Assembly (NCBI RefSeq): GCF_009769385.1
Contig: NZ_VKAB01000043.1
Location: forward strand, 1 to 64,000
Length of the DNA: 64,000 nt
Direction of reading: 5' to 3'
From: Saccharothrix deserti
GTDB lineage: Bacteria > Actinomycetota > Actinomycetes > Mycobacteriales > Pseudonocardiaceae
The notes beneath the pieces were generated by a model that was given only the letters and a program-made list of their open reading frames with translations, ran no database searches and had not been told where the DNA came from. The translations under genes and the position numbers were made by a program. Positions 41,921 through 51,222 of this stretch are shown here, in pieces. The stretch's first letter is position 1, and every line of letters begins with the position of its first letter.

Positions 41921-43146
41921 ACGAGTCGGCTCAGGTCGTGGGCATGGGCGTGGCGGCGCCGAGCGGGCTTTCCGTCGAGGACTACTGGGCGGCGGTGCTC
42001 GCCGGCCGGACCAGCATCGGCCCCGTCACCGGCTTCGACGCCTCGGGTTACGCGGTGCGGCTGGCCGGGCAGATCGGTGACTTCGACGCCGCGGCGCACC
42101 TGCCGAAGCGGTTGCTGCCGCAGACCGACCGGGTGACCAGGCTGGCGCTGGCGACCGCGGCGTCCGCGCTGGCGGGCGCGGACATCGAGGGTGCCGAGAT
42201 GGACAGCTTCGACCAGGGCGTGGTGCTCGCCAACGCCCAAGGCGGCTCGGAGTTCACCCACCGCGAGTTCCGCAAGCTGTGGACCAAGGGCCCGGCAGAG
42301 GTCAGCGTGTACGAGTCGTTCGCCTGGTTCTACGCGGTGAACACCGGCCAGATCTCCATCAGGCACGGGATGCGCGGGCCCTGCGGTGCGCTGGTCGGCG
42401 AGCAGGCAGGCGGGCTGGACGCGATCAGCCTCGCCCGACGCCGGATCATCGAGGGCACCCGGCTGATGGTGACGGGCGGGTTCGACTCGGCATTCGACCC
42501 GTGGGGGTTCCTCTCCCAGAACTCCCACGGACGACTCAGCCAGGCCACCGACCCCCGACACGCCTACCGCCCGTTCGACCGCGCGGTCGACGGTTACGTG
42601 GCCGGCGAGGGCGGCGCGGTCCTCGTGCTGGAGGCCGGGTCCTCGGCCCGGCGCCGCAACGCGCCGAGCTACGGCGAGATCGCCGGCTACGCGGCCACCT
42701 TCGACCCCCGACCGGACTCCGGCCGCCCACCGACGCTGCGCCGGGCCATCGAGCTCGCCATGGCCGACGCGGGGGTGTCCACAGTGGACGTCGTGTTCGC
42801 CGACTCGGCCGGTGTGCCCGAGCTGGACCGGATCGAGGCGGCGGCGATCGGGGACGTGTTCGGCCATCGGGGTGTTCCGGTGACCGCGCCGAAGGCGGGC
42901 TTCGGCCGGCTCGGCGCGGGTGGCGGTCCGGTGGACGTGCTGACCGCGCTGCTGTCCATGCGCGACTCGGTGATCCCGCCGACCCCGCACACCACGGACG
43001 TGCCGGAGGACTACGGGCTGGACCTGGTCCTCGACGCACCCCGGGAACGCCGGGTGGACACCGCACTGGTGCTCGCCCGCGGTTACGGCGGCTTCAACTC
43101 CGCGCTCGTCGTACGAAAGAACGCCGAGGAAGGACAGGACGGATGA
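41917..43146 (+). CDS. Type II PKS chain-length factor (KS-beta)
   Basis: A 409-residue KS-like partner lacking the active Cys: the site reads GALVGEQAGG with Gln in its place, the hallmark of chain-length factors, whose Gln site can decarboxylate malonyl-ACP for priming. It heterodimerises with KS-alpha and sets polyketide length. The start is GTG overlapping the KS-alpha stop, and the stop overlaps the ACP ATG, giving the standard KS-CLF-ACP order. The gate residues cannot be read with confidence by eye, so chain length is not predicted. Confidence 0.96.
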   Translation: MNESAQVVGMGVAAPSGLSVEDYWAAVLAGRTSIGPVTGFDASGYAVRLAGQIGDFDAAAHLPKRLLPQTDRVTRLALATAASALAGADIEGAEMDSFDQGVVLANAQGGSEFTHREFRKLWTKGPAEVSVYESFAWFYAVNTGQISIRHGMRGPCGALVGEQAGGLDAISLARRRIIEGTRLMVTGGFDSAFDPWGFLSQNSHGRLSQATDPRHAYRPFDRAVDGYVAGEGGAVLVLEAGSSARRRNAPSYGEIAGYAATFDPRPDSGRPPTLRRAIELAMADAGVSTVDVVFADSAGVPELDRIEAAAIGDVFGHRGVPVTAPKAGFGRLGAGGGPVDVLTALLSMRDSVIPPTPHTTDVPEDYGLDLVLDAPRERRVDTALVLARGYGGFNSALVVRKNAEEGQDG

Positions 43147-43400
43147 GCAAGCTGACCATCGAGGAACTCTTCCAGGCGCTGATCGAGTCGGCGGGTGACA
43201 GCGAGACCGACATCACGCCCGCGGACAGCCTGGACGTCCCGTTCGCGGACATCGGCTACGACTCGTTGGCCCTGATGGAGACGGCCGCGAAGATCGCCCA
43301 GCGCACCGGCGTCAAAATCGACGACGAGCAGCTCGTCGACGCCGAGACGCCACGGCAGTTGCTGGACCTGCTCAACCGGGCCATGGCGGGACAGGCGTGA
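43143..43400 (+). CDS. Type II PKS acyl carrier protein
   Basis: An 85-residue ACP. The phosphopantetheine Ser is in IGYDSLALME near residue 41, with an acidic helix II after it. It carries the growing polyketide. The ATG overlaps the chain-length factor stop (ATGA). No phosphopantetheinyl transferase or malonyl transferase gene is in the cluster, so these are presumably supplied from elsewhere in the genome. Confidence 0.96.
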   Translation: MSKLTIEELFQALIESAGDSETDITPADSLDVPFADIGYDSLALMETAAKIAQRTGVKIDDEQLVDAETPRQLLDLLNRAMAGQA

Positions 43401-43501
43401 CGACGCGATCCGCGCTCCCAACGGGTCGGTGACGCCATCCGCGCCGTGTTTCGGCGAACGTGCCGACTGCTACGCCCCATCGAGTGACGGAGGTGCGTGC
43501 C

Positions 43502-44155
43502 GTGACCATGTCGTCGACCGCCGGCGGTCCGCGGTTCTGCGTGCTGCTCGGGCCGGACTACGCCGGCAAGTCGTCGGTGCTCGCCGAGCTCGCCGGCGAG
43601 GTGTCGCCGTGGCACTTCGTGTCGGTCGACGCCGCGTGGCTGGCCCCCGAGCATCGCCTGCTCGCCGACCTGCGGCGGCACCTCGTCCACGAGGTGCTGC
43701 CGCGGGTCGGTAACGCCTACTCCGACGAATTCGTCGCCGGCCTGTTGCAGCTGGCCGTGCTGCACCTGCGCGACCGGGTGCTCGCCGCCGGTGACACGCC
43801 GGTGCTCGTCGACTCGTACTACTACAAGATCCTCGCCAAGTGCCGCCTCGCCGGTGTGCACGGGAACCCCATGTTCGCCTGGTGGCGTTCCTTCCCGCAG
43901 CCGACACGGGTGATCTACCTGGACATCGCGCCGGAGACCGGCTGGCGGCGGTGCGGAGCCGGCGCCGAGGTCAACCCGCTCGAGTTCTACGGCGACCGGC
44001 CCGACTGGCCGCGGTTCGAGGCGTACCAGACCGATCTGCGCAAGGTGATGCTCGACGAGACCGCCCACCTCCCGGTGACGTTCGTCGCCGAGCAGGACAG
44101 CGTCGCGCGGACCGCCGCCCTGGTCAGGGAGGCGCTGGCCGATGAGCTCCGCTGA
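43502..44155 (+). CDS. P-loop (thymidylate-kinase-like) protein
   Basis: A 217-residue P-loop NTPase of the nucleotide-kinase type. The Walker A is LLGPDYAGKSSVLAEL near 12-27. DTPVLVDSYYYKILAK matches the DRY-type substrate loop of thymidylate kinases, and VIYLDIAPETGWRR resembles the LxVxPExGxxR lid motif. GGAGG lies 8 bases before the GTG at 43502, which I use over the upstream start. Its role in a polyketide cluster is unclear: phosphorylating the polyketide or a sugar, self-resistance, or regulation. Its 3' end overlaps a short ORF (44142). Confidence 0.82.
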   Translation: MTMSSTAGGPRFCVLLGPDYAGKSSVLAELAGEVSPWHFVSVDAAWLAPEHRLLADLRRHLVHEVLPRVGNAYSDEFVAGLLQLAVLHLRDRVLAAGDTPVLVDSYYYKILAKCRLAGVHGNPMFAWWRSFPQPTRVIYLDIAPETGWRRCGAGAEVNPLEFYGDRPDWPRFEAYQTDLRKVMLDETAHLPVTFVAEQDSVARTAALVREALADELR

Positions 44156-44234
44156 CCGCCTGTCGGCCTGCCGCGCGCAGGCGGCCGACCGGCTGTTCCG
44201 GCGGGACGAGGAGAGCACGGGAGGACGGGCATGA
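44142..44234 (+). CDS. Very short overlapping ORF (30 aa)
   Basis: An ATG inside the end of the kinase gene opens a 30-residue frame (MSSADRLSACRAQAADRLFR start) that ends in an ATGA overlap with the next short ORF. No homologue is known to me. Overlapping starts and stops suggest translation, but this could be a decayed gene. Confidence 0.35.
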   Translation: MSSADRLSACRAQAADRLFRRDEESTGGRA

Positions 44235-44290
44235 CCACGCTTGACGCGCTCAAGGCGTTCTTCGTCCACGGCCGGCGCACCGGCGACTGA
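44231..44290 (+). CDS. Very short overlapping ORF (19 aa)
   Basis: MTTLDALKAFFVHGRRTGD, preceded by GGGAGGACGGG and overlapping the previous short ORF by 4 bases; it stops 9 bases before the FAD enzyme ATG. A leader or coupling peptide, or a relic, are possible. Confidence 0.35.
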   Translation: MTTLDALKAFFVHGRRTGD

Positions 44291-44299
44291 GGAGCCGTG

Positions 44300-45715
44300 A
44301 TGTCGAACGTCGTCGTCGCCGGTGGCGGCATCGCCGGGCTCGCCGCCGCGCTCGCCCTCGCCGGCCACGGCCGCCGGGTGGTGGTGCTGGAGCGCGGCGC
44401 GGCGCCGCCGGACGGTCCGCCCGGGTCGGCCGGGCAGTCCTGGCCGCGACCGACCGTGCCGAGTTGGCCGCACGCGCACACCTTGACCTCCCTCGGCGTC
44501 TCCGTCCTGCTCGACCGTGCGCCGGAGGTGCTCGCCGCGGCGCTGGACGCCGGAGCGGTCGTGGTCGACCTGACGCGCGCGAAGCCGCCGGAGCCGTCCG
44601 GTGTCGAGCCGGGCGACGCCGAGCTGCTCGCCCTCGCGTGCCGCCGCCCGACTCTGGAGACGGTGCTGTACCGCATCGTGCGCGACTTGCCGGACGTCGA
44701 GATCCGACACGGCGTGCGGGTCGACGGGCTGGTGCTCGACACCGGTCGCGACCGGGTCACCGGCGTCGTCACCGACGGGGGCGAGCGGATCGCCGCCGGC
44801 CTCGTGCTGGACGCCACCGGGAGGCGGGCCCTCGGCCGGTCCTGGCTCGCCAAGCACGGGATCACGGTGCGACCCGACCTGACCAGCCCGTCCAACATGC
44901 GGATCTTCTCCCGCTTCTACCGCCGGCTCGGGCAGCCCTCGACGCTGAACCGGGGCCACGCCGCCGGCGTGCTCGGCGACCACTACGCCGGCGTGCTGCA
45001 CCCCGGCGACAGCGACACCTTCTCGATCTCGCTCGGGATCCTGCCCGAGGACCGGACCATGCGCGTGCTGCGTGATCCCGCCGCGTTCACGGCCGTCGCG
45101 CTGGCCACGCCCGGTGTCGCCGAGTGGCTCGCGCCGGGGATGTCCACACCGATCACCGGTGTGCGGGCGATCAACTGCGCGCCCAACGCCGTGCGCACAC
45201 TCGCCGTCGCACCGCCGGTGGCCGGGCTGGTCCCGGTCGGCGACGCTGCCGCGATCACCAACCCGCTCTACGGTCGAGGCGTCTCGCTGGCCTTCGCGCA
45301 CGCGTTCCGGCTCGGTGACCTGCTCACGGTCGAGGGCGTGGGCAGCCCGGTGCAGCGCGACGCGACGAGCAGGCTCGCGGCCGAGCTGGTGCTGCCGTGG
45401 TTCCGGCTGGCCCGCGCGGATGACGCGGAGCGGGTCGCGCACTGGCGTGCCGCCGTGCACGGCTGGGCGCCGCCGCCGCGCCCGCGGGAACTCACCATGC
45501 GCACGATCGCCCGCGTCGCCGACCGTGACGCGGTCGTCTGGCGCGGCCTGCTGCGAGTCCTCATGGGACTGTCGCAGCCGGACACGGTGCTGGGCGACGC
45601 GGCGCTCGCGGACCGGGTGCGCGGGCTGCTCGCCGACCACGTGCCACGAGGGCGGGCGCCCAGCCGCACCGACCTGCTCGCGGCGGTGGCCCGCGAGACG
45701 AGGCAGGCGTCGTGA
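44300..45715 (+). CDS. FAD-dependent oxidoreductase (PHBH/geranylgeranyl-reductase-like)
   Basis: A 471-residue flavoprotein. FAD-binding motif VVVAGGGIAGLAAALALAGHG near 4-24, a weak DG-type segment, and VPVGDAAAITNPLYGRGVSL near 314-333 (the GD motif that binds the FAD ribityl phosphate). This is the fold of aromatic hydroxylases, halogenases and reductases. The halogenase WxWxIP motif is not seen, so hydroxylation or reduction is more likely. AGGAG at 44290-44294 favours the ATG at 44300 over the GTG at 44297. It is embedded between two clusters of very short ORFs. Confidence 0.87.
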   Translation: MSNVVVAGGGIAGLAAALALAGHGRRVVVLERGAAPPDGPPGSAGQSWPRPTVPSWPHAHTLTSLGVSVLLDRAPEVLAAALDAGAVVVDLTRAKPPEPSGVEPGDAELLALACRRPTLETVLYRIVRDLPDVEIRHGVRVDGLVLDTGRDRVTGVVTDGGERIAAGLVLDATGRRALGRSWLAKHGITVRPDLTSPSNMRIFSRFYRRLGQPSTLNRGHAAGVLGDHYAGVLHPGDSDTFSISLGILPEDRTMRVLRDPAAFTAVALATPGVAEWLAPGMSTPITGVRAINCAPNAVRTLAVAPPVAGLVPVGDAAAITNPLYGRGVSLAFAHAFRLGDLLTVEGVGSPVQRDATSRLAAELVLPWFRLARADDAERVAHWRAAVHGWAPPPRPRELTMRTIARVADRDAVVWRGLLRVLMGLSQPDTVLGDAALADRVRGLLADHVPRGRAPSRTDLLAAVARETRQAS

Positions 45716-45807
45716 CCCGTGTCGACTCCTACCGGCTCGCTCCCGGACCGCTCGCCCGGCACGGGCGCGGTCCGGGACCCGAACTGCTCACGGAGGTGTT
45801 CACATGA
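45712..45807 (+). CDS. Very short overlapping ORF (31 aa)
   Basis: It starts with GTG overlapping the FAD enzyme stop (GTGA) and ends in an ATGA overlap with the next short ORF. Peptide begins VTRVDSYRLAPGPLARHG. No family recognised. Confidence 0.35.
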   Translation: MTRVDSYRLAPGPLARHGRGPGPELLTEVFT

Positions 45808-45869
45808 CGCTGACGCAAGAGGATCTCCGACACCAGGTGGCACAGCGTTCTGGCAGGGAGGAAGGCTGA
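45804..45869 (+). CDS. Very short ORF with strong ribosome site (21 aa)
   Basis: MTLTQEDLRHQVAQRSGREE then G. GGAGG lies 7 bases before its ATG, the best ribosome site in this stretch, which argues that it is translated. Function unknown; it could be the remains of a small carboxylase subunit or carrier gene. Confidence 0.4.
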   Translation: MTLTQEDLRHQVAQRSGREEG

Positions 45870-45870
45870 G

Positions 45871-45932
45871 ATGGCAGGCTACTGCGAGATCCGGCACGCG
45901 GTCGGATCCCGGTGCGTGACGGCGGCCGCACC

Positions 45933-45936
<4 letters not shown>
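45871..45936 (+). CDS. Very short ORF coupled to carboxylase (21 aa)
   Basis: MAGYCEIRHAVGSRCVTAAA then P. GGGAGGAAGG precedes it, and its stop overlaps the carboxylase ATG (ATGA), so ribosomes ending here could start the carboxylase. Confidence 0.4.
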
Positions 45937-47525
<1,589 letters not shown>

Positions 47526-47535
47526 ACGAGGACGA

Positions 47536-47568
47536 GGGCAGCCCGCCGCCGGCTGCGGCGGGCTGCCC
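47536..47568 (+). terminator. Perfect 14-bp hairpin after the carboxylase
   Basis: Arms 47536-47549 and 47555-47568 pair exactly around a 5-base loop. It separates the polyketide cluster from the convergent IS701-like gene. A short run of GTCGGT repeats follows at 47572-47590. Confidence 0.75.
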
Positions 47569-47589
47569 GGATCGGTGTCGGTGTCGGTG

Positions 47590-48795
47590 TTACGAAGTGG
47601 CGTTCTCCGACGGCAGGTAGTCGGTCGCCGTGCCGGCCCCGGTCAGCAGGGCGTACGCGTGGGCCACCGACACCATCGTCATGTGGTGGTGCCAGCCCTG
47701 GTAGCTGCGGCCCTCGAAGTCGTGCAGGCCGTAGGGGTCCTGGGCCGCGTTCGCGTCCGCCCGGTCCTTCCGGGTGATCAGGTCGAACAGGTCCGGGACC
47801 GGCCGGTCCACCATGTTGGTGATCCAGTATCTCGTTGGTGCCGTGCTGCTCAGCGGGCGCTCGGCCACCAGCCTCACCGGTGAGCCCTTGCGCCTGTCCG
47901 TGTCGACCAGCCGCGCCGACGCCGCGCGGACCTGGACGCGGCCCGCGCCGTGTCCGGTCAGCTGCGGCCAGACGCGGTGGGACGACGGGTGGTCCCGCCA
48001 TCCCCGCAGGATCTCCGACGGGCTCAGCGCCCGGCGCTTGATCCCCTGGTCAGCCTGCCTGGTTGCCATCACCGCACGCAGGTGCGGCTCGGCCAAGATG
48101 CGTTCGTCCCCTTTGACGCCGATCACGTACCCCAGTCCGCGATCGGTCAAGTCGTCGAGCAGACCCAGCGTGTCCGGCAGGTCGGTGGCGTCGAACACCA
48201 CCGGCGCGGCCGGCACCCGCAACGCGGTCAACTCGTCGAGCATCCCCAGCATGTGCTCGCGCTCGCAGATCAGGCCCTCGTTCTCCGGGATCCGCGTGCG
48301 GCGACGACGCTCCACGTCGTCGGTCCACCGCCTCGACAGCAGGATCCGCCAGTTGACCGGGACCGCGGTCTCCTCGACGTCCAGTTGCAGGCTCAACCCC
48401 AGTTGACAGTTGACCAGACGTCCCGCGTCACGCACGAACCGGCGCTCGACCCCCACCGAGTGGTCGCCGCGCTTGTGGATGACCGCGTACCCGATCAACC
48501 AAGCCCGCACCGGCAACCGCTCCGCGAGGTACAGCGCCAGCGCGTCGCGCACCGGCTGCCAGTCCCACGGGCTCTGGTTGACGAACTGCTGCAGTGACTG
48601 GACGGCCGAACCGCCGCCCGCCAGCTCGGCGATCTTGCTGATGGACTTGCGCCCGGTCGCGTTGACCAGGCCGGAGAGGTAGATCTCGGCCCAACGCCGC
48701 TGGTCCGCGCGCGGCATGGACTGGAACATCCGGTGCGCGAATGCTCGCGCACCGCCACTTATGTGTGTCAGCAACTCCACCAGGATCTCCCCCAA
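47590..48795 (-). CDS. IS701-like transposase-derived protein with degraded catalytic triad
   Basis: A 401-residue intact frame with the IS701 (DDE) transposase layout: SVGVERRFVRDAGRLVNCQL, then PVVFDATDLPDT, and finally HDFEGRSYQGWHHHMTMVSVAHAY. In active IS701 proteins the first Asp sits in VDDTGF-like sequence just before the SVGV block; here that place reads LIGYAVIHKRGDHS. The Glu of the IExxYxELK-type motif before the HHH block is also missing. Only the middle Asp seems kept. I see no terminal inverted repeats or target duplication at the gene edges. An intact frame with lost chemistry suggests domestication or recent decay. Confidence 0.82.
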   Translation of the reverse strand: MGEILVELLTHISGGARAFAHRMFQSMPRADQRRWAEIYLSGLVNATGRKSISKIAELAGGGSAVQSLQQFVNQSPWDWQPVRDALALYLAERLPVRAWLIGYAVIHKRGDHSVGVERRFVRDAGRLVNCQLGLSLQLDVEETAVPVNWRILLSRRWTDDVERRRRTRIPENEGLICEREHMLGMLDELTALRVPAAPVVFDATDLPDTLGLLDDLTDRGLGYVIGVKGDERILAEPHLRAVMATRQADQGIKRRALSPSEILRGWRDHPSSHRVWPQLTGHGAGRVQVRAASARLVDTDRRKGSPVRLVAERPLSSTAPTRYWITNMVDRPVPDLFDLITRKDRADANAAQDPYGLHDFEGRSYQGWHHHMTMVSVAHAYALLTGAGTATDYLPSENATS

Positions 48796-48838
48796 GTGTC
48801 GTGTCTTGGCCCCGTGCGCAATAGCGCTCGGGCGTTGC

Positions 48839-49147
48839 CTAACCAGCCAGCGTCGCGGTACCGCCCAACCCGCCCAGGGTCAGCGCCGCCATCACCGACG
48901 GCCGGGCGCCGACGACGACGACCTCGGCGCCCGCCGGCAGCCGCTGCTGGGCGTAGACAAGGGCGCGGACGGCGCCCGGCGTCATGTCGGTGACCTCGCG
49001 CATCTCGATCACCAGGCGGCGCACCTGCCGGCCGCCGAGTTCGTCGAGCAGGTCCCGCAGACGGGGCAGCGCCGCGTCGTCCACTTCGCCTGCCAGGTGG
49101 ATGGTGGTGGATCGTCCGTTGGACCCCGAGTAGACCGACGTGCTCAT
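48839..49147 (-). CDS. STAS-domain protein (anti-sigma-factor antagonist type)
   Basis: A 102-residue single STAS domain: RSTTIHLAGEVDDAALPRL at the start and RRLVIEMREVTDMTPGAVRA around the position where SpoIIAA-type proteins carry the phosphorylated Ser. Here that spot reads DMTPGA, with Thr where Ser is usual, so phospho-control is possible but not certain. No anti-sigma kinase is beside it. The ATG at 49147 overlaps the GlgX stop by 4 bases, making it the last gene of a coupled operon with DJ-1, AGE and GlgX. Confidence 0.85.
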   Translation of the reverse strand: MSTSVYSGSNGRSTTIHLAGEVDDAALPRLRDLLDELGGRQVRRLVIEMREVTDMTPGAVRALVYAQQRLPAGAEVVVVGARPSVMAALTLGGLGGTATLAG

Positions 49148-51222
49148 CTCGACCCCTCCTCATGGAACGGTGTGTGCGCCCAGAGCACGGCCACGGACCG
49201 CGCGGGTAGGCGCAGGACGTGGCCGTCGCGCAGCGTCGTTGCGGCGTCGAGCGGCTGGGCGGATCCGGTGTTGGCGAAGACACGCCACGTGCTGTCGGCG
49301 GGCGGCTGGGGGAGCGCCACTTCTGTGTCCTCGGCACCGGTGTTCGCGGCCACGACCACAGTATCCAAACGATCCGACAATCGATCCCCCTTCGGATTCG
49401 GATCGTGCATCATGGCGATCACCAGGTGCGAATCCACCGACCAGTCGGGTTGCCAAGGACGCTCACCATGCCAACTGACCGGCGGGTAACCTCCGTCCCC
49501 TGTGGATTCGCCGTGCGGGTGGTCGGCACGCCGCAGCACCGGGTGCTCCCGCCGGAACCGGATGCAGGCCCGGGTGAACTCGACCAGGTCCCGGTTGCGG
49601 TCCACGAGCGACCAGTCCAACCAGGTCATCGGGCCGTCGTGCGGGTAGGCGTTGTTGTTGCCGTCCTGCGACCGTCCGAACTCGTCACCGGCCAGCAGCA
49701 TCGGCACGCCCCGGCTGGTGAGCAGCAGCAACAGCGCGTTGCGCACCTGGCGGGCCCGCACCGCCAGCACGTCCGGGTCGTCGGTCGGCCCCTCGGCGCC
49801 GCCGTTCCAGCTGGTGTTGTGGTTCTCGCCGTCGCGGCCGTCCTCGCCGTTGAGGTGGTTGTGCTTGTGGTCGTAGGACGCCCAGTCGGCGAGCGTGAAC
49901 CCGTCGTGGCAGGTCACGAAGTTGACCGACGCCGTGGCGCCGCGCCCGCTGTAGAGGTCGGGCGATCCGACGAGCCGGGTGGCCACGTCACCGGTGGTGC
50001 TCTCCCGACCCACGAGGAACGCCCGCAGCGCGTCGCGGTAGCGCCCGTTCCACTCCATCCACCGGCCGTAGTGCGGGAACGCTCCCACCTGGTAAAGGCC
50101 ACCCGCGTCCCACGCCTCGGCGATCAGCCTGGTCCCCGCCAGCACGGGGTCCGCGGCCAGCGCCGCCACGAGCGGCGGGTCCGCCAGGGGCGCACCGTCC
50201 CGCCCGCGGGTGAGCACCGAGGCGAGGTCGAAGCGGAATCCGTCCACGTGGTACTCGTGCACCCAGTGCCGCAGGCTCCGCACGACCCAGTCCCGCACGA
50301 GCGGGTGGTTGGCGTTGAGGGTGTTGCCGGCGCCGCTGAAATTCCGGTGGCGCCCGGACTCGTCGAGGAGGTAATAGGACGACTCGTCCAGGCCCCGCAG
50401 CGACAGCGTCGGTCCGCGGTGGTCCCCTTCGGACGTGTGGTTGAACACCACGTCCAGGATCACCTCGATGCCCGCCGCGTGCAGCTGCTTGACCAGCTCC
50501 TTCAGCTCCAGGTCGGGTCGGTCGCCGTGCGCGTAGCCCGCCTTGGGCGCGAACACGCCGACCGGGCTGTACCCCCACGTGTTGAGCAGCGGCACCCCCG
50601 TCTCCGGGTGCACGTGCACGTTGTCGGTCTCGTCGAACTCGAAGACCGGCATCAGCTCCACGCAGTTCACGCCGAGCCACCGCAGGTACGGGATCTTCTC
50701 GGCCAACCCCGCGAACGTCCCGGGTGAGACCACCCCGGACGTGTCCGACCGAGTGAAACCCCGCACGTGCAGCTCGTACACCACCAGGTCTTCCGCGGCC
50801 AGCCGCGGCGGTCGGTCGTCGCCCCAGTCGAAGCCCGGGGTGGCGATCCGCGACCGGTAGGACGGCCGCTGCCCCCACTCGCCCGCGCCGGCCAGCAGCC
50901 GGGCGTCCGGGTCGAGCAGGACGGGCCCGCGTTCCCCGTCGCGCTCGACCCGGAACCCGTAGTCCGCGTCGGCCGCGTCCAAGCCGGTGACGTGCACCGC
51001 GAACACCTCGCCGACCCGGTACTCCGACGGGAACTCCAGCTCCGTGAGGACGGCGCCGTCCCCGCGGTCCATCAGCACCAGCCACATGCGGTCCGCCCGC
51101 GCCGCGGCGACCGCGAAGTTCACGCCGTCCCGCGTCGGGGTCGCCCCGAACGGGGTGGGGCTGCCGGGGTCGAGCCGGAGCCCGCCCAGGCGGCCCGTCG
51201 CCGCGCTCGTCGTCACGGTCAC
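49144..51222 (-). CDS. glgX: Glycogen debranching enzyme GlgX (isoamylase-type GH13)
   Basis: A 692-residue GH13 enzyme cleaving alpha-1,6 branches of glycogen or limit dextrins. An N-terminal CBM48-type domain (about 1-130; FGATPTRDGVNFAVAAARAD) precedes the barrel. Catalytic motifs: DVVFNHT (region I), DGFRFDLAS with the nucleophile Asp, IAEAWD with the acid Glu, and FVTCHDGFTL with HD of region IV. The start is GTG at 51222, overlapping the AGE gene stop (GTGA). The longer upstream frame is a shadow of that gene. Coupling with an AGE-type epimerase, a DJ-1 protein and a STAS protein is unlike the usual glgX setting with glycogen phosphorylase or treY/treZ. Confidence 0.93.
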   Translation of the reverse strand: MTVTTSAATGRLGGLRLDPGSPTPFGATPTRDGVNFAVAAARADRMWLVLMDRGDGAVLTELEFPSEYRVGEVFAVHVTGLDAADADYGFRVERDGERGPVLLDPDARLLAGAGEWGQRPSYRSRIATPGFDWGDDRPPRLAAEDLVVYELHVRGFTRSDTSGVVSPGTFAGLAEKIPYLRWLGVNCVELMPVFEFDETDNVHVHPETGVPLLNTWGYSPVGVFAPKAGYAHGDRPDLELKELVKQLHAAGIEVILDVVFNHTSEGDHRGPTLSLRGLDESSYYLLDESGRHRNFSGAGNTLNANHPLVRDWVVRSLRHWVHEYHVDGFRFDLASVLTRGRDGAPLADPPLVAALAADPVLAGTRLIAEAWDAGGLYQVGAFPHYGRWMEWNGRYRDALRAFLVGRESTTGDVATRLVGSPDLYSGRGATASVNFVTCHDGFTLADWASYDHKHNHLNGEDGRDGENHNTSWNGGAEGPTDDPDVLAVRARQVRNALLLLLTSRGVPMLLAGDEFGRSQDGNNNAYPHDGPMTWLDWSLVDRNRDLVEFTRACIRFRREHPVLRRADHPHGESTGDGGYPPVSWHGERPWQPDWSVDSHLVIAMMHDPNPKGDRLSDRLDTVVVAANTGAEDTEVALPQPPADSTWRVFANTGSAQPLDAATTLRDGHVLRLPARSVAVLWAHTPFHEEGSR

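Noticed and set aside
43256..45640. 794-codon minus-strand frame opposite ACP, kinase and FAD enzyme
   Set aside because: Shadow of well-supported plus-strand genes.
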